Below, one piece after another: positions 53,017 to 61,417 of a stretch of 64,000 nt of DNA. The DNA comes from Paenalicyclobacillus ferrooxydans (GTDB taxonomy: Bacteria; Bacillota; Bacilli; Alicyclobacillales; Alicyclobacillaceae), in assembly GCF_001399675.1 (NCBI RefSeq), contig NZ_LJCO01000030.1, forward strand, positions 1 to 64,000, read 5' to 3'. A model generated the notes under the pieces. That model saw only the letters and a list, made by a program, of their open reading frames with translations. It was not told the origin of the DNA and did no database searches. The position numbers were made by a program, and so were the translations under genes. Positions within the stretch are counted from its first letter, which is position 1, and each line of letters begins with the position of its first letter.

Positions 53017-53032
53017 AAGCAAGCGCTTGCTT
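53017..53032. promoter_or_regulatory. Second palindromic operator, upstream of paaA
   Basis: AAGCAAGCGCTTGCTT is a perfect 16-bp palindrome. Its half-site AAGCAAGC is the same as in the palindrome before the TetR gene, but the two half-sites touch here, while a GATC spacer separates them at 50689-50712. It likely marks a second promoter for paaABCDK. Confidence 0.68.
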
Positions 53033-53120
53033 TTTTGGTTAACTGCAGCCGGGTTACCTTGACATGCTGTTACGAAGGGCATGCTGACATTATCAACCTC
53101 AGGGAAGCGAGGGAAACAAC

Positions 53121-54059
53121 ATGAGTGATATGCAGTATCAAGAGTTCATGAACCGTATCTCGCGCGGCGAGAAAATTGAAGCCACCGACGAGATGCCAGA
53201 TGAATACCGGAAGTTGGTCATCAAACAGATCCACATGCACGGTATTAGTGAAGTGATGGGAGCGTATCCGGAGAAGGAGTGGGTACCCAAAGCACCAAAC
53301 CTGCGTCGGAAATTAGCCTTGATTGCAAAGGTGCAGGATGAAATTGGTCATGGGCAATTACTGCTGCGAGTCGCGGAGGACTTGGCCCGCCCGCTTGGGA
53401 AGATGCGTGAAGAGATGATTACGGATGTCTTCACTGGCCGGGTGAAGTTTCACAACGTTTTTCATATGGAGGCACCGACCTGGGCTGATGCTGGTATCAT
53501 TGGCTTCCTCGTAGACGGCGGAGCAATTATAACGCAGGCGTCTTTGCTCGACAGTTCCTACGCGCCTTACGCAAGAGTGTTACAGCGGATTTGTGCAGAA
53601 GAGAGTTTCCACATGCAACATGGAGAGTCGATTGTCCTTGCACTCGCGGAAGGAACCGAGTACCAGCGTGGAATGCTGCAAGATTCGATTAACCGTTGGT
53701 GGCCGTCAATGATGTTCTTCTTCGGTCCGACAGAGATGTCAGCTGCGGCCGACAGGATGATGGAGTACAGGATTCGGACGAAAACCAATGAAGAACTGCG
53801 GCAAAAGTTTATCAATCGCTATGTGCCACGTATTTGGGCACTTGGGATGACGGTTCCGGACGATAAGTTGAAGTACGACAGTGAAACCAAGCTGTGGAGT
53901 TATACCGATCCCGATTGGGAATGGTTTGGCTACATGGTCAAAAACAACGCGGGACCGAAGTCACAAGAGCGAATTGCACTTCGGCGTCAGGCCCACGAAG
54001 GCCAAGCTTGGGTCCGGGAGGCCATGATTCGTGCCGGTGAGGCAGTACCAACTGCGTAA
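53121..54059 (+). CDS. paaA: Ring 1,2-phenylacetyl-CoA epoxidase subunit PaaA
   Basis: Catalytic diiron subunit of the multicomponent epoxidase acting on phenylacetyl-CoA. Ferritin-like helical bundle with ligand motifs VQDEIGHGQLLL (about 72-83) and CAEESFHMQHGE (about 158-169), plus an early Glu in HGISEVMGAYPEKEW. The 312 residues match PaaA. The gene starts a tight run paaA-paaB-paaC-paaD-paaK-paaJ, downstream of a palindromic operator. Confidence 0.97.
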   Translation: MSDMQYQEFMNRISRGEKIEATDEMPDEYRKLVIKQIHMHGISEVMGAYPEKEWVPKAPNLRRKLALIAKVQDEIGHGQLLLRVAEDLARPLGKMREEMITDVFTGRVKFHNVFHMEAPTWADAGIIGFLVDGGAIITQASLLDSSYAPYARVLQRICAEESFHMQHGESIVLALAEGTEYQRGMLQDSINRWWPSMMFFFGPTEMSAAADRMMEYRIRTKTNEELRQKFINRYVPRIWALGMTVPDDKLKYDSETKLWSYTDPDWEWFGYMVKNNAGPKSQERIALRRQAHEGQAWVREAMIRAGEAVPTA

Positions 54060-54088
54060 TCAGAGTGAATCACAGGGAGGTGGCAGAA

Positions 54089-54463
54089 GTGGGTCATGAA
54101 ACCACAAACGGGAGCAAGGATGAAGTGAGAGAAGTTCACTACGATGTCTATGAGGTTTTTGTGCAACGTGAGATACTGGCACATCATGTGCACGTTGGCA
54201 GCGTCGTCGCGCCGTCGCCAGAGCTCGCTCTGCAGGTCGCGCGTGAAAATTTCCTCCGGCGTGAACGAGGCGTGAACATCTGGGTCGTTCTTCAGCAAAG
54301 CATTCATCAGACATCATACGAAGATACAGATCTCTTGGCAAACCAAGTCCTTGACAAGAGCTACCGAGAGGTATCCGGGTATTCAGAAAATGCACAGAAG
54401 TGGAAACAATTTAAGGAACGAGCCATAACGGTGGAAGACCTTGTTAATGACATCAAGTCATAA
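54089..54463 (+). CDS. paaB: Phenylacetyl-CoA epoxidase subunit PaaB
   Basis: A 124-residue structural subunit. The central part is the PaaB signature YDVYEVFVQREILAHHVHVG, then SVVAPSPELALQVARENFLRR with a VNIWVV strand. It is a small alpha/beta protein that bridges PaaAC dimers. GTG at 54089 follows AGGGAGGTGGCAGAA. The C-terminal ~40 residues beyond the usual domain are helical. Lies 29 bases after paaA. Confidence 0.95.
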   Translation: MGHETTNGSKDEVREVHYDVYEVFVQREILAHHVHVGSVVAPSPELALQVARENFLRRERGVNIWVVLQQSIHQTSYEDTDLLANQVLDKSYREVSGYSENAQKWKQFKERAITVEDLVNDIKS

Positions 54464-54502
54464 CAACGGAGAAACATCCATCTGAAACAGAGGTGACAAT
54501 CC

Positions 54503-55360
54503 ATGAGCATATTGGGAATGAAGGGCTCTGACGATGCGCTTACAACAAAGGAAAACACGAACGTTGTTGCGGGTAAGACGATGACAGAGGCGTACAAGAC
54601 AGCACTGGTTGACCTGTTATATCAGCTTGCGGATGACGATCTCGTTTTTGGTCACCGCAGCGCAGAATGGCTGGGGCTGGCCCCCGACCTTGAAGAGGAC
54701 ATTGCTTTCAGCTCGATTGCTCAGGATGAGGTTGGGCATGCCGCGTTTTTCTACAGCCTGATTGCCGAACTCACAAACCAGGACGCAGACACACTGGCTT
54801 TTGCACGGCCAAGTCAGGAGCGAAAGAACGCCAGTTTGCTTGAACAGCCAAATGGGGACTGGGCTTACACAATTGCGCGCGGGTTCGTCTACAACACGTT
54901 TGAACAAGTACGGCTGGAAGCACTGCTCGTATCGAATTACAGCCCCTTGCAACAAGGGGTCAGGAAGATCCTTCGCGAGGAGCGCTACCACGTGCTTCAT
55001 CTGGAGACCTGGTTTGAGCGACTGGGAGTCGCAGGCGGTGAGGCGCGAAAGCGGGTCGAGGACGCCGTAAAACGGGTGTGGGATGATCTCCAAGACTTGT
55101 TTTCACTTGGACAGTTCGCAGATGCCCTGGCTGTGGAAGGGATTATGCCAGTGACAAGAGAGCATCTTGCAACTGCTTTTGACCAATCTGCAAGGTCTGT
55201 GTTTGAGCGAGCTGGGATGATTTGGCCCGAGATGCCGCTGACACATGGTGAAACAGATGGAGTTACAGATGGACGACTTGGTCAACACACAGAGCACCTC
55301 GACGAGTTGCTCTCTGTCATGACGGAAGTGTATCGCAGTGAAGACGGATCGAGCTGGTGA
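54503..55360 (+). CDS. paaC: Phenylacetyl-CoA epoxidase subunit PaaC
   Basis: A 285-residue ferritin-like structural partner of PaaA. It has DDLVFGHRSAEWLGLAPDLEEDIAFSS and IAQDEVGHAAFFYSLIAE (about residues 46-95), and later LREERYHVLHLETWFERL (about 153-170). The first ~20 residues are a variable extension. The stop overlaps the start of paaD. Confidence 0.96.
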   Translation: MSILGMKGSDDALTTKENTNVVAGKTMTEAYKTALVDLLYQLADDDLVFGHRSAEWLGLAPDLEEDIAFSSIAQDEVGHAAFFYSLIAELTNQDADTLAFARPSQERKNASLLEQPNGDWAYTIARGFVYNTFEQVRLEALLVSNYSPLQQGVRKILREERYHVLHLETWFERLGVAGGEARKRVEDAVKRVWDDLQDLFSLGQFADALAVEGIMPVTREHLATAFDQSARSVFERAGMIWPEMPLTHGETDGVTDGRLGQHTEHLDELLSVMTEVYRSEDGSSW

Positions 55361-55854
55361 TGATGATGGCTCAAATAATCACCGAAGAGATACTCCAGGA
55401 GCGTGTGCGAGATGCCCTCAAAGAAGTAAAGGACCCGGAGATTCCGACACTGAGTCTTGAAGAACTCGGTATGGTTTTTTCGATTTCAGTCACCGGACAG
55501 CACGCACACGTTCAACTGATACCAACCTTTGTCGGCTGCCCGGCAGTTGAACTGATTCGACGCCTGGTTGCTGGCAAGGTCAAAGAAGTAGATGGCATTG
55601 ACAGCACAGAGGTTACGTTTGTCATGGATGTACCGTGGACGTCTGACCGGATCACCGAAGAAGGCCGAGCCAAGCTGCAGGAGTTTGGTATCGCCCCGCC
55701 GCCTCGTGAATTCACCCCGAGGTCAGCACCAAGTTGCCCCTATTGCGGGGCTTCCGAAACAGATGTGGTCAGCCTGTTTGGACCCACAGCCTGCCGTTCC
55801 ATTTTTTACTGCAAGAGCTGCCAGCAACCATTTGAAGGACTGAAGTACGTCTAA
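55357..55854 (+). CDS. paaD: Phenylacetate degradation protein PaaD (SufT-like, with zinc motif)
   Basis: A MIP18/DUF59 protein thought to help assemble the iron centres of the epoxidase. VKDPEIPTLSLEELGMV is the DUF59 signature and VQLIPTFVGCPAVELI contains the reactive Cys. A C-terminal zinc ribbon (CPYCGASETD and CKSCQQPF) is typical for PaaD. 165 residues. The start is one of GTG/ATG/ATG/ATG in a row (55357-55368), overlapping the paaC stop. Confidence 0.95.
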   Translation: MMMMAQIITEEILQERVRDALKEVKDPEIPTLSLEELGMVFSISVTGQHAHVQLIPTFVGCPAVELIRRLVAGKVKEVDGIDSTEVTFVMDVPWTSDRITEEGRAKLQEFGIAPPPREFTPRSAPSCPYCGASETDVVSLFGPTACRSIFYCKSCQQPFEGLKYV

Positions 55855-55919
55855 GAAACATCTACATCATGGGAGACAGAAGACACAGCGGGAGAGGAAA
55901 CGATTAAGGGAGGAAAACC

Positions 55920-57248
55920 ATGTACCAGCCACACATTGAGACGATGGGGAGAAGAGAACTGGAAGAGCTCCAGTTCAAGCGGCTGCAACAGACGCTGCAA
56001 ACCGTCTATGAAAAGGTACCGTTTTACAGGCAGGCGTTTGACTTGAAGGGTACTCAACCGAGTGATATCAAGAGTCTTGAGGATATCTCCAAGCTGCCTT
56101 TTACAAAAAAGTCCGACCTGCGTGAAAACTATCCCTTTGGTCTCTTCGCCGTCGACCGAAAAGAGGTTGTTCGGATTCATGGGTCTTCCGGTACAAAGGG
56201 CAAGCCCACTGTCGTCGGATACACAAAGCAGGACATCCTCAACTGGTCTGAGATGGTCGCGAGAGCGATTGTGACTGCAGGCGGCCGCCCGGGGGATATG
56301 TTCCACAATGCCTACGGATATGGGCTGTTTACCGGCGGCCTTGGGCTGCACTACGGGGCAGAACAACTCGGCATGAGCGTTGTACCTATCTCCGGAGGCA
56401 ATACACCTCGTCAGATTACGATTCTGGAAGACTTTGCACCGCGGGGGATTGCCGGCACCCCATCCTATGTACTGAATATTGCTGAAACGATGGAATCGAT
56501 GGGGAAGGACCCGCGAAGCAACAGTCTTGAATACGGCATCTTTGGCGCTGAACCGTGGTCTGAGGAGATGCGTCAGACGCTCGAAGAGAAACTTGCACTG
56601 AAAGCAATGGATATCTACGGGTTGTCCGAAGTGATGGGCCCCGGTGTGGCGATTGAGTGCATAGAGGCACAAGATGGACTTCATGTGGCGGAAGACCATT
56701 TCTATGTCGAGGTTATCGATCCGGTCACAGAAGAGCCCTTGCCGAGGGGACAACTCGGTGAGTTGGTGTTCACATCGCTCACCAAAGAGGCTTTTCCTGT
56801 CATCCGATACCGAACTGGAGACATGGCTTTCCTCTATGAAGAACCGTGCAGTTGCGGACGTACACATACAAGGATGTCTCGGATCAAGGGACGAATCGAT
56901 GATATGGTAATTATCCGAGGCGTAAATGTCTTCCCATCCGAGATTGAAGCAGTCATCCTCAGTCACCCGGATTTGACCCCGTATTATCAAGTACACATCG
57001 AACGGATCGGTACACTGGATGAAATCACCGTTCACGCTGAGGTGTCTGAAGCATTTTTACAGCAGGCCGGCGGGTTCAACCTCGATTCGGATCACTTCCG
57101 GCGTGTAAAACATGAGATTATCCATGAACTTCGCAATACACTGCTGATTACAACCAAAGTGCATCTTTGTGAACCGCAAACGCTTCCGAGAAGCGAAGGC
57201 AAGGCAGTTCGTGTGGTGGATAAGCGGCATCTCTATCAATCGATATAA
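55920..57248 (+). CDS. paaK: Phenylacetate-CoA ligase
   Basis: Activates phenylacetate with ATP and CoA, the first step of the pathway. A 442-residue ANL enzyme: the AMP loop [16 protein letters not shown] (about residues 88-103), [12 protein letters not shown] (about 234), YRTGDMAFL (about 300), and the C-terminal [22 protein letters not shown] with the hinge. GGGAGG precedes the ATG. It lies in the paa run, 65 bases after paaD. Confidence 0.97.
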   Translation: MYQPHIETMGRRELEELQFKRLQQTLQTVYEKVPFYRQAFDLKGTQPSDIKSLEDISKLPFTKKSDLRENYPFGLFAVDRKEVVRIHGSSGTKGKPTVVGYTKQDILNWSEMVARAIVTAGGRPGDMFHNAYGYGLFTGGLGLHYGAEQLGMSVVPISGGNTPRQITILEDFAPRGIAGTPSYVLNIAETMESMGKDPRSNSLEYGIFGAEPWSEEMRQTLEEKLALKAMDIYGLSEVMGPGVAIECIEAQDGLHVAEDHFYVEVIDPVTEEPLPRGQLGELVFTSLTKEAFPVIRYRTGDMAFLYEEPCSCGRTHTRMSRIKGRIDDMVIIRGVNVFPSEIEAVILSHPDLTPYYQVHIERIGTLDEITVHAEVSEAFLQQAGGFNLDSDHFRRVKHEIIHELRNTLLITTKVHLCEPQTLPRSEGKAVRVVDKRHLYQSI

Positions 57249-57289
57249 TAGTGAGTAAAGCGGTTACTTTGCGAGTGAGGAGAGAGGAC

Positions 57290-58495
57290 ATGAGAGAAGC
57301 GGTGATTGTGGACGCGGTGCGTACTCCGTTTGGGCGCTACCGCGGTACGTTAAAATCAGTCAGACCAGACGACATGGCCGCCAAAGTGATTCGGTCGCTA
57401 CTGGATAGAAACCCAGCCTTAAACCCAGAGGCTATAGAAGATGTGATTTTCGGTGCTGCGAACCAGGCAGGTGAAGACAATCGAAACGTAGCGCGTATGG
57501 CGCTGCTGCTCGCTGGATTACCTGTGACTGTGGCTGGTGCAACCGTGAATCGACTGTGCGGTTCGAGTCTAGAGGCCGTAAACATGGCTGCAGCGAATAT
57601 CATGGCTGGTGCTGCCGATGGCATAATCGCTGGAGGTGTCGAGAGTATGTCTCGGGCGCCTCTGGTAATGCTGAAGCCAGAGGAGGAGTTTGCCAGAGGG
57701 GATCGTCAACTCGTGGATACGACCATCGGGTGGCGATTCACCAACCCGAAGCTTGCTGAGCTCCACTATCCCTACAGCATGGGTGAAACAGCAGAGAATG
57801 TGGCGGAAAAGTACGGCATCTCCAGAGAAGCCCAGGACGAGTTTGCACTCATCAGTCAAGAGCGTGCATCTGCTGCATGGTCAGCGGGGCGATATCAGGG
57901 GCATGTGATTCCAGTTGAGGTGCCGGCGGGCCGTGGAGAAACGGTTCTCTTCAATCAGGATGAGCACATTCGACCTGACACCACCCTCGAAAAACTAGCA
58001 AAACTGAAGCCGGCTTTTCGCAAAGGCGGTACAGTGACGGCCGGCAACTCGTCTGGAATCAATGACGGTGCCTCCGCAGTTGTGCTGATGGAGAGGGCGT
58101 ACGCAGAGTCCCACGGACTGAAGCCGCTTGCCCGAGTGGTGAGTTACGCCGTGGCAGGTGTCGATCCCGCGTACATGGGTATCGGTCCCATCTACGCCAC
58201 ACGAAAACTGTTGTCTCGAGCTGGATTGACCGTCTCCGATATCGATCTGGTTGAACTGAACGAGGCGTTTGCCGCCCAGTCCTTGGCGTGCATCAATGAG
58301 CTTGGTCTCGACCTTGATAAAGTCAATGTGAACGGTGGAGCGATTGCTATCGGGCACCCCCTCGGTGCCAGCGGCGGGCGGATCCTTGGCGGGCTCGTAC
58401 ATGAACTGGTTCGACGGGGCGGGAGATACGGAGTGGCAACCATGTGCATTGGTGTCGGTCAGGGTATCGCAACGCTTGTTGAACGACTCGACTAA
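57290..58495 (+). CDS. paaJ: Acetyl-CoA acyltransferase / thiolase (PaaJ-like)
   Basis: A 401-residue thiolase that should cleave 3-oxoadipyl-CoA (and a related semialdehyde-CoA) at the end of the pathway. Active site Cys in [11 protein letters not shown] (about residue 90), [20 protein letters not shown] (His about 357), and CIGVGQG (Cys about 387). ATG at 57290 ([15 protein letters not shown]) follows GAGGAGAGAGG; the open frame to 57251 has no site. Last gene of the cluster, then a terminator. Confidence 0.93.
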   Translation: MREAVIVDAVRTPFGRYRGTLKSVRPDDMAAKVIRSLLDRNPALNPEAIEDVIFGAANQAGEDNRNVARMALLLAGLPVTVAGATVNRLCGSSLEAVNMAAANIMAGAADGIIAGGVESMSRAPLVMLKPEEEFARGDRQLVDTTIGWRFTNPKLAELHYPYSMGETAENVAEKYGISREAQDEFALISQERASAAWSAGRYQGHVIPVEVPAGRGETVLFNQDEHIRPDTTLEKLAKLKPAFRKGGTVTAGNSSGINDGASAVVLMERAYAESHGLKPLARVVSYAVAGVDPAYMGIGPIYATRKLLSRAGLTVSDIDLVELNEAFAAQSLACINELGLDLDKVNVNGGAIAIGHPLGASGGRILGGLVHELVRRGGRYGVATMCIGVGQGIATLVERLD

Positions 58496-58586
58496 GGGTT
58501 CTAGTAAGTGGGCCGCGCGTATCGTGGAGTATGGCATATGTATAGTCGGACAGATGCAGCCCAACTGATTTTCAATCCAAAAGTAC

Positions 58587-58614
58587 AAAAGCAGGGGACA
58601 GGTCCCCTGCTTTT
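58587..58614. terminator. Terminator of the paa cluster
   Basis: AAAAGCAGGGGA (58587-58598) and TCCCCTGCTTTT (58603-58614) form a perfect 12-bp stem with a 4-base loop, between convergent genes; it works on both strands. Confidence 0.92.
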
Positions 58615-58638
58615 GTGTCTTTCATGGTGGGTTCAGTG

Positions 58639-60762
58639 CTAAGCCATGGTGACCCCTTGTCGCAACAAGGTTTCGAATTCCTCGGGTGGCACAGGTCTGC
58701 TGTAGTAATAGCCTTGAATCTCGTCACAGCCATAGTCACGCAGGATCTCCACTTGCTCTCTGGTTTCAACACCTTCCACAATCACTCGAAGACCGAGGTC
58801 GTGAGCCATTTGAATCATGGCCTTGACAAGGGTGGCTGAACTCTTGTCAAAGGCGATGGAATCGACGAAGGACTTATCAACTTTTAATGCGTCAAATCTG
58901 TGACGACGCAGTTGCCCGAAGGAGGAGTACCCTGTTCCAAAATCATCGACGGAGACTTTGATGCCTCGATTTTGCAACATTCGGATGGTATCCACGACGT
59001 GGTCGTTGTGGATCATGGCGCTTTCGGTGATTTCTAGTTCAATGCACACCCCTTCGATGCCAGCCGCTTCGAGAGAGGCCACGACTGTGCGGACAAACTC
59101 GGACTGAACAAGTTGCTTCGGTGAAACGTTGAAGGACACAGGAACGGTGCAAACATTCAATGCCGACCATCGCTGGATTTGCTGTGTAACTTCCCGAATG
59201 ACCCAGTTTCCCAGTTGTGTTATCAACCCGCTCTCTTCAGCCATTGGGATAAAGTAACCCGGTTCCACAATACCGAAATCCGGGTGCTGCCACCGTACCA
59301 GAGCTTCGGCCCCGACGATTTGTTCAGTTTCCGGAGCTATTTTGGGTTGATAGTACAGCGTTAATTCCCCGCGTGCGATACCCCTCTGTAAGTCGTTCTT
59401 CAATATAAATCTTCTGTACGATTCACTAGCCATTGTTGGGTCATAACATTGCCACTGGTCTTTACCATTCTCCTTGGCACGGTACAATGCGATATCCGTC
59501 GTTTTGACCAAGTTGACACCTTGCTCGTCGTCGATTGGAGAGCAACTGATGCCAATACTGGCTGTCACATAGAATGTATTTTCTTCAACCACGACGGGGT
59601 TCCGAATGGCTGTGAGGATGGAATCGGCAATATGCGTTGAGTCATCGATAGTAGTGTGAGAGACAAGTACCAAAAATTCATCGCCGCCGATTCGTGCCAA
59701 AAACGCGTTGTGGTTCAGGCATTTTTCAATCCTGCGAGCGATCGAGACAAGCAGTTGGTCTCCCACCAAGTGCCCGAATGTATCGTTGATGTGTTTGAAC
59801 CCATCTAAATCGATTTCCATAAGGATGGTTGCTATATCGGTTGTTTCAGCATCTTTGAGGCAGACATCAAGCTGTGATTCAAACGCGCGTCGATTTGGAA
59901 GCCCGGTTAAGTGATCCACAAATGCGAGCTGGTAGATTTCATTTTGGGCTGCAATCGATTCGGTAACGTCTTTTGCAATTCCAAACACCCCGACGACCTG
60001 CCCGGAGACAATGATAGGGACATTTGTGATAATCAATTGACGTGTTTGGCGCTGCTGATCTCGTATGTCGACTTGGAACACACGGGTTTCACCTCGGAGC
60101 GTCGCTTCAAAGTTTGCAACAGCCTCAGCGAAGCTTTCCTTGGCGACAATATCCTGGTAGGAGTAGCCGATAAGCGTGTCCACATACCTTTTGGTTGCAT
60201 CGTTTTCCATGATGTAGTGACCCGATGGGCTGAGGATAAAGGCTGGGTCAGGGTGATGCTCAAAGAGTGACCGAAAGGTCTGTTCACTGTACGACAACTG
60301 CTTACTCTTTTCTACCTCTCCTGTGATGTCCCGTCCGAAGAGGATCAGCTGTTTACGGCTGCCATCGGATTGAAACGTCGGTACTTTTGTGATTGAATAC
60401 GTGTTCACTCTGCCATCTCTGAACTCCATTGTCTCTACACTCGATATTGTTGTTCCAGCAGTCCAGACCTGTTCATCCGGCATTTGACAACCCTTTAGAA
60501 AAAAGGCAAGCACAGTACTATGTCTTGCGATTTCTGTATCGGTTTTGCCGATATAACTACCTGGCATATCATCAAGACGAAATACCTGAATTGCGTAATC
60601 ATTCGCCTCAACCCATCGACCACAAGCGTCTTTGAAGATTACGATATCCGACATCATGTTGATGAGGGTTTCGAATTGGAATCGGACGACATCGTGGTCA
60701 TTTGGGGAAAATTCAGGATGACCGACGGGGAGGGAGAAGTTTAGTCTGCAGGATTCGTCCAT
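58639..60762 (-). CDS. PAS-GGDEF-EAL cyclic-di-GMP signalling protein
   Basis: A 707-residue cytoplasmic protein. Two PAS domains (about residues 25-145 and 160-285) precede a GGDEF domain (about 290-445; ARIGGDEFLVLVS, an intact A-site) and an EAL domain (about 455-700; EALVRWQH, ELEITESAMI, DDFGTGYSSF, DKSFVDSI). Both catalytic motifs are conserved, so it may make and degrade c-di-GMP. No membrane span, so the signal is probably internal. ATG at 60762 (MDESCRLNF) follows AAGGGGC. Confidence 0.94.
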   Translation of the reverse strand: MDESCRLNFSLPVGHPEFSPNDHDVVRFQFETLINMMSDIVIFKDACGRWVEANDYAIQVFRLDDMPGSYIGKTDTEIARHSTVLAFFLKGCQMPDEQVWTAGTTISSVETMEFRDGRVNTYSITKVPTFQSDGSRKQLILFGRDITGEVEKSKQLSYSEQTFRSLFEHHPDPAFILSPSGHYIMENDATKRYVDTLIGYSYQDIVAKESFAEAVANFEATLRGETRVFQVDIRDQQRQTRQLIITNVPIIVSGQVVGVFGIAKDVTESIAAQNEIYQLAFVDHLTGLPNRRAFESQLDVCLKDAETTDIATILMEIDLDGFKHINDTFGHLVGDQLLVSIARRIEKCLNHNAFLARIGGDEFLVLVSHTTIDDSTHIADSILTAIRNPVVVEENTFYVTASIGISCSPIDDEQGVNLVKTTDIALYRAKENGKDQWQCYDPTMASESYRRFILKNDLQRGIARGELTLYYQPKIAPETEQIVGAEALVRWQHPDFGIVEPGYFIPMAEESGLITQLGNWVIREVTQQIQRWSALNVCTVPVSFNVSPKQLVQSEFVRTVVASLEAAGIEGVCIELEITESAMIHNDHVVDTIRMLQNRGIKVSVDDFGTGYSSFGQLRRHRFDALKVDKSFVDSIAFDKSSATLVKAMIQMAHDLGLRVIVEGVETREQVEILRDYGCDEIQGYYYSRPVPPEEFETLLRQGVTMA

Positions 60763-61075
60763 TGCCGTAAGCCCCTTACCAGGTAAGATACATATACAAT
60801 TTTTCAATCAGCTGAACTCTGCTCAATTGGGAAACAAAAATGATTTACGGAAGCTTGACTCATCTTAGGGTGGCTACCCACTGAACGTTTCATAGTTACT
60901 AATGGGTCCATCCTATCATGGGCACTCAATATTCGACAATATCACTACTTGGGTGAACGAAATGAAGCGTCCAAAGGTATGCCCTGATGGACAAAGGTGT
61001 TCCATGTCATGGAGTCGTGCGGCTGTTTTCTCTGAGAGAGTAACTTGACTTTTTCTTCGAAATAAAATAAACAGG

Positions 61076-61105
61076 TTTGACAGTTCAAACAATATCGTGG
61101 TATAG
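61076..61105 (+). promoter_or_regulatory. Promoter of the leader peptide/ABC exporter operon
   Basis: TTGACA (61076-61081) and TATAGT (61100-61105) with an 18-base spacer. Transcription should start near 61112, giving a leader of about 300 bases before the first ABC gene. The upstream part of the gap (60763-61075) shows no gene. Confidence 0.78.
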
Positions 61106-61150
61106 TCACCATGTTTCACCATATACTGTGATTGAAGGGAGTTGTTCTTG

Positions 61151-61210
61151 ATGCCAGGCCTAAACCGAGTTGCCCCAGCGAACTGCATAGGTTTGGATCA
61201 AAACGGCTAA
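61151..61210 (+). CDS. Leader peptide of the ABC exporter operon (19 aa)
   Basis: A 19-residue frame, MPGLNRVAPANCIGLDQNG, with GGGAG nine bases before its ATG. It lies between the promoter and two intrinsic terminators, in the position of the BmrB leader that controls the BmrCD multidrug exporter of Bacillus subtilis by ribosome stalling. No homology to BmrB is claimed. Its codons 2-3 (CCAGGC, 61154-61159) are complementary to the 3' arm of the first terminator (GCCTGG, 61263-61268), which supports an attenuation role. Confidence 0.6.
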   Translation: MPGLNRVAPANCIGLDQNG

Positions 61211-61249
61211 CCTCGATGTGTATGGTGCGACCATAAAGGTGCACAGATG

Positions 61250-61276
61250 CTTCAGGCGGTGAGCCTGGAGTTTTTT
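61250..61276 (+). terminator. Attenuator terminator 1
   Basis: CTTCAGGC (61250-61257) pairs with GCCTGGAG (61263-61270, one T-G pair), loop GGTGA, followed by TTTTTT. It lies 40 bases after the leader stop codon and about 140 before the ABC gene, so it should stop most transcripts unless an alternative fold forms. Confidence 0.8.
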
Positions 61277-61290
61277 GTTTGTCTGCAAAG

Positions 61291-61323
61291 GTGCGCAGAA
61301 GGCGTGACGTCCGCCTTGTGCGC
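61291..61323 (+). other. Stable leader hairpin between the two attenuators
   Basis: AAGGCG (61299-61304) pairs with CGCCTT (61312-61317), extended by GCGCA/TGCGC on the outside. Just after it CTCCAGG (61331-61337) is complementary to the 3' arm of terminator 1 (CCTGGAG, 61264-61270), giving a second possible antiterminator pairing. Confidence 0.55.
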
Positions 61324-61365
61324 TGCCCGGCTCCAGGTCTCTAAAAACCGACTGAACAAGTGCAA

Positions 61366-61394
61366 GCCGTGGACTTCGGTCCAGGGCTTTTTTT
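61366..61394 (+). terminator. Attenuator terminator 2
   Basis: GCCGTGGAC (61366-61374) and GTCCAGGGC (61379-61387) form a stem with one G-G mismatch and a stable TTCG tetraloop, then seven T. It ends 23 bases before the ABC gene start. Confidence 0.78.
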
Positions 61395-61417
61395 GATGGG
61401 AAGGGGGTTTAAACTTT

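Noticed and set aside
55851-57035. A 394-codon minus-strand frame opposite paaK
   Set aside because: paaK on the plus strand is unmistakable. The opposite frame has no domain and arises from codon bias.
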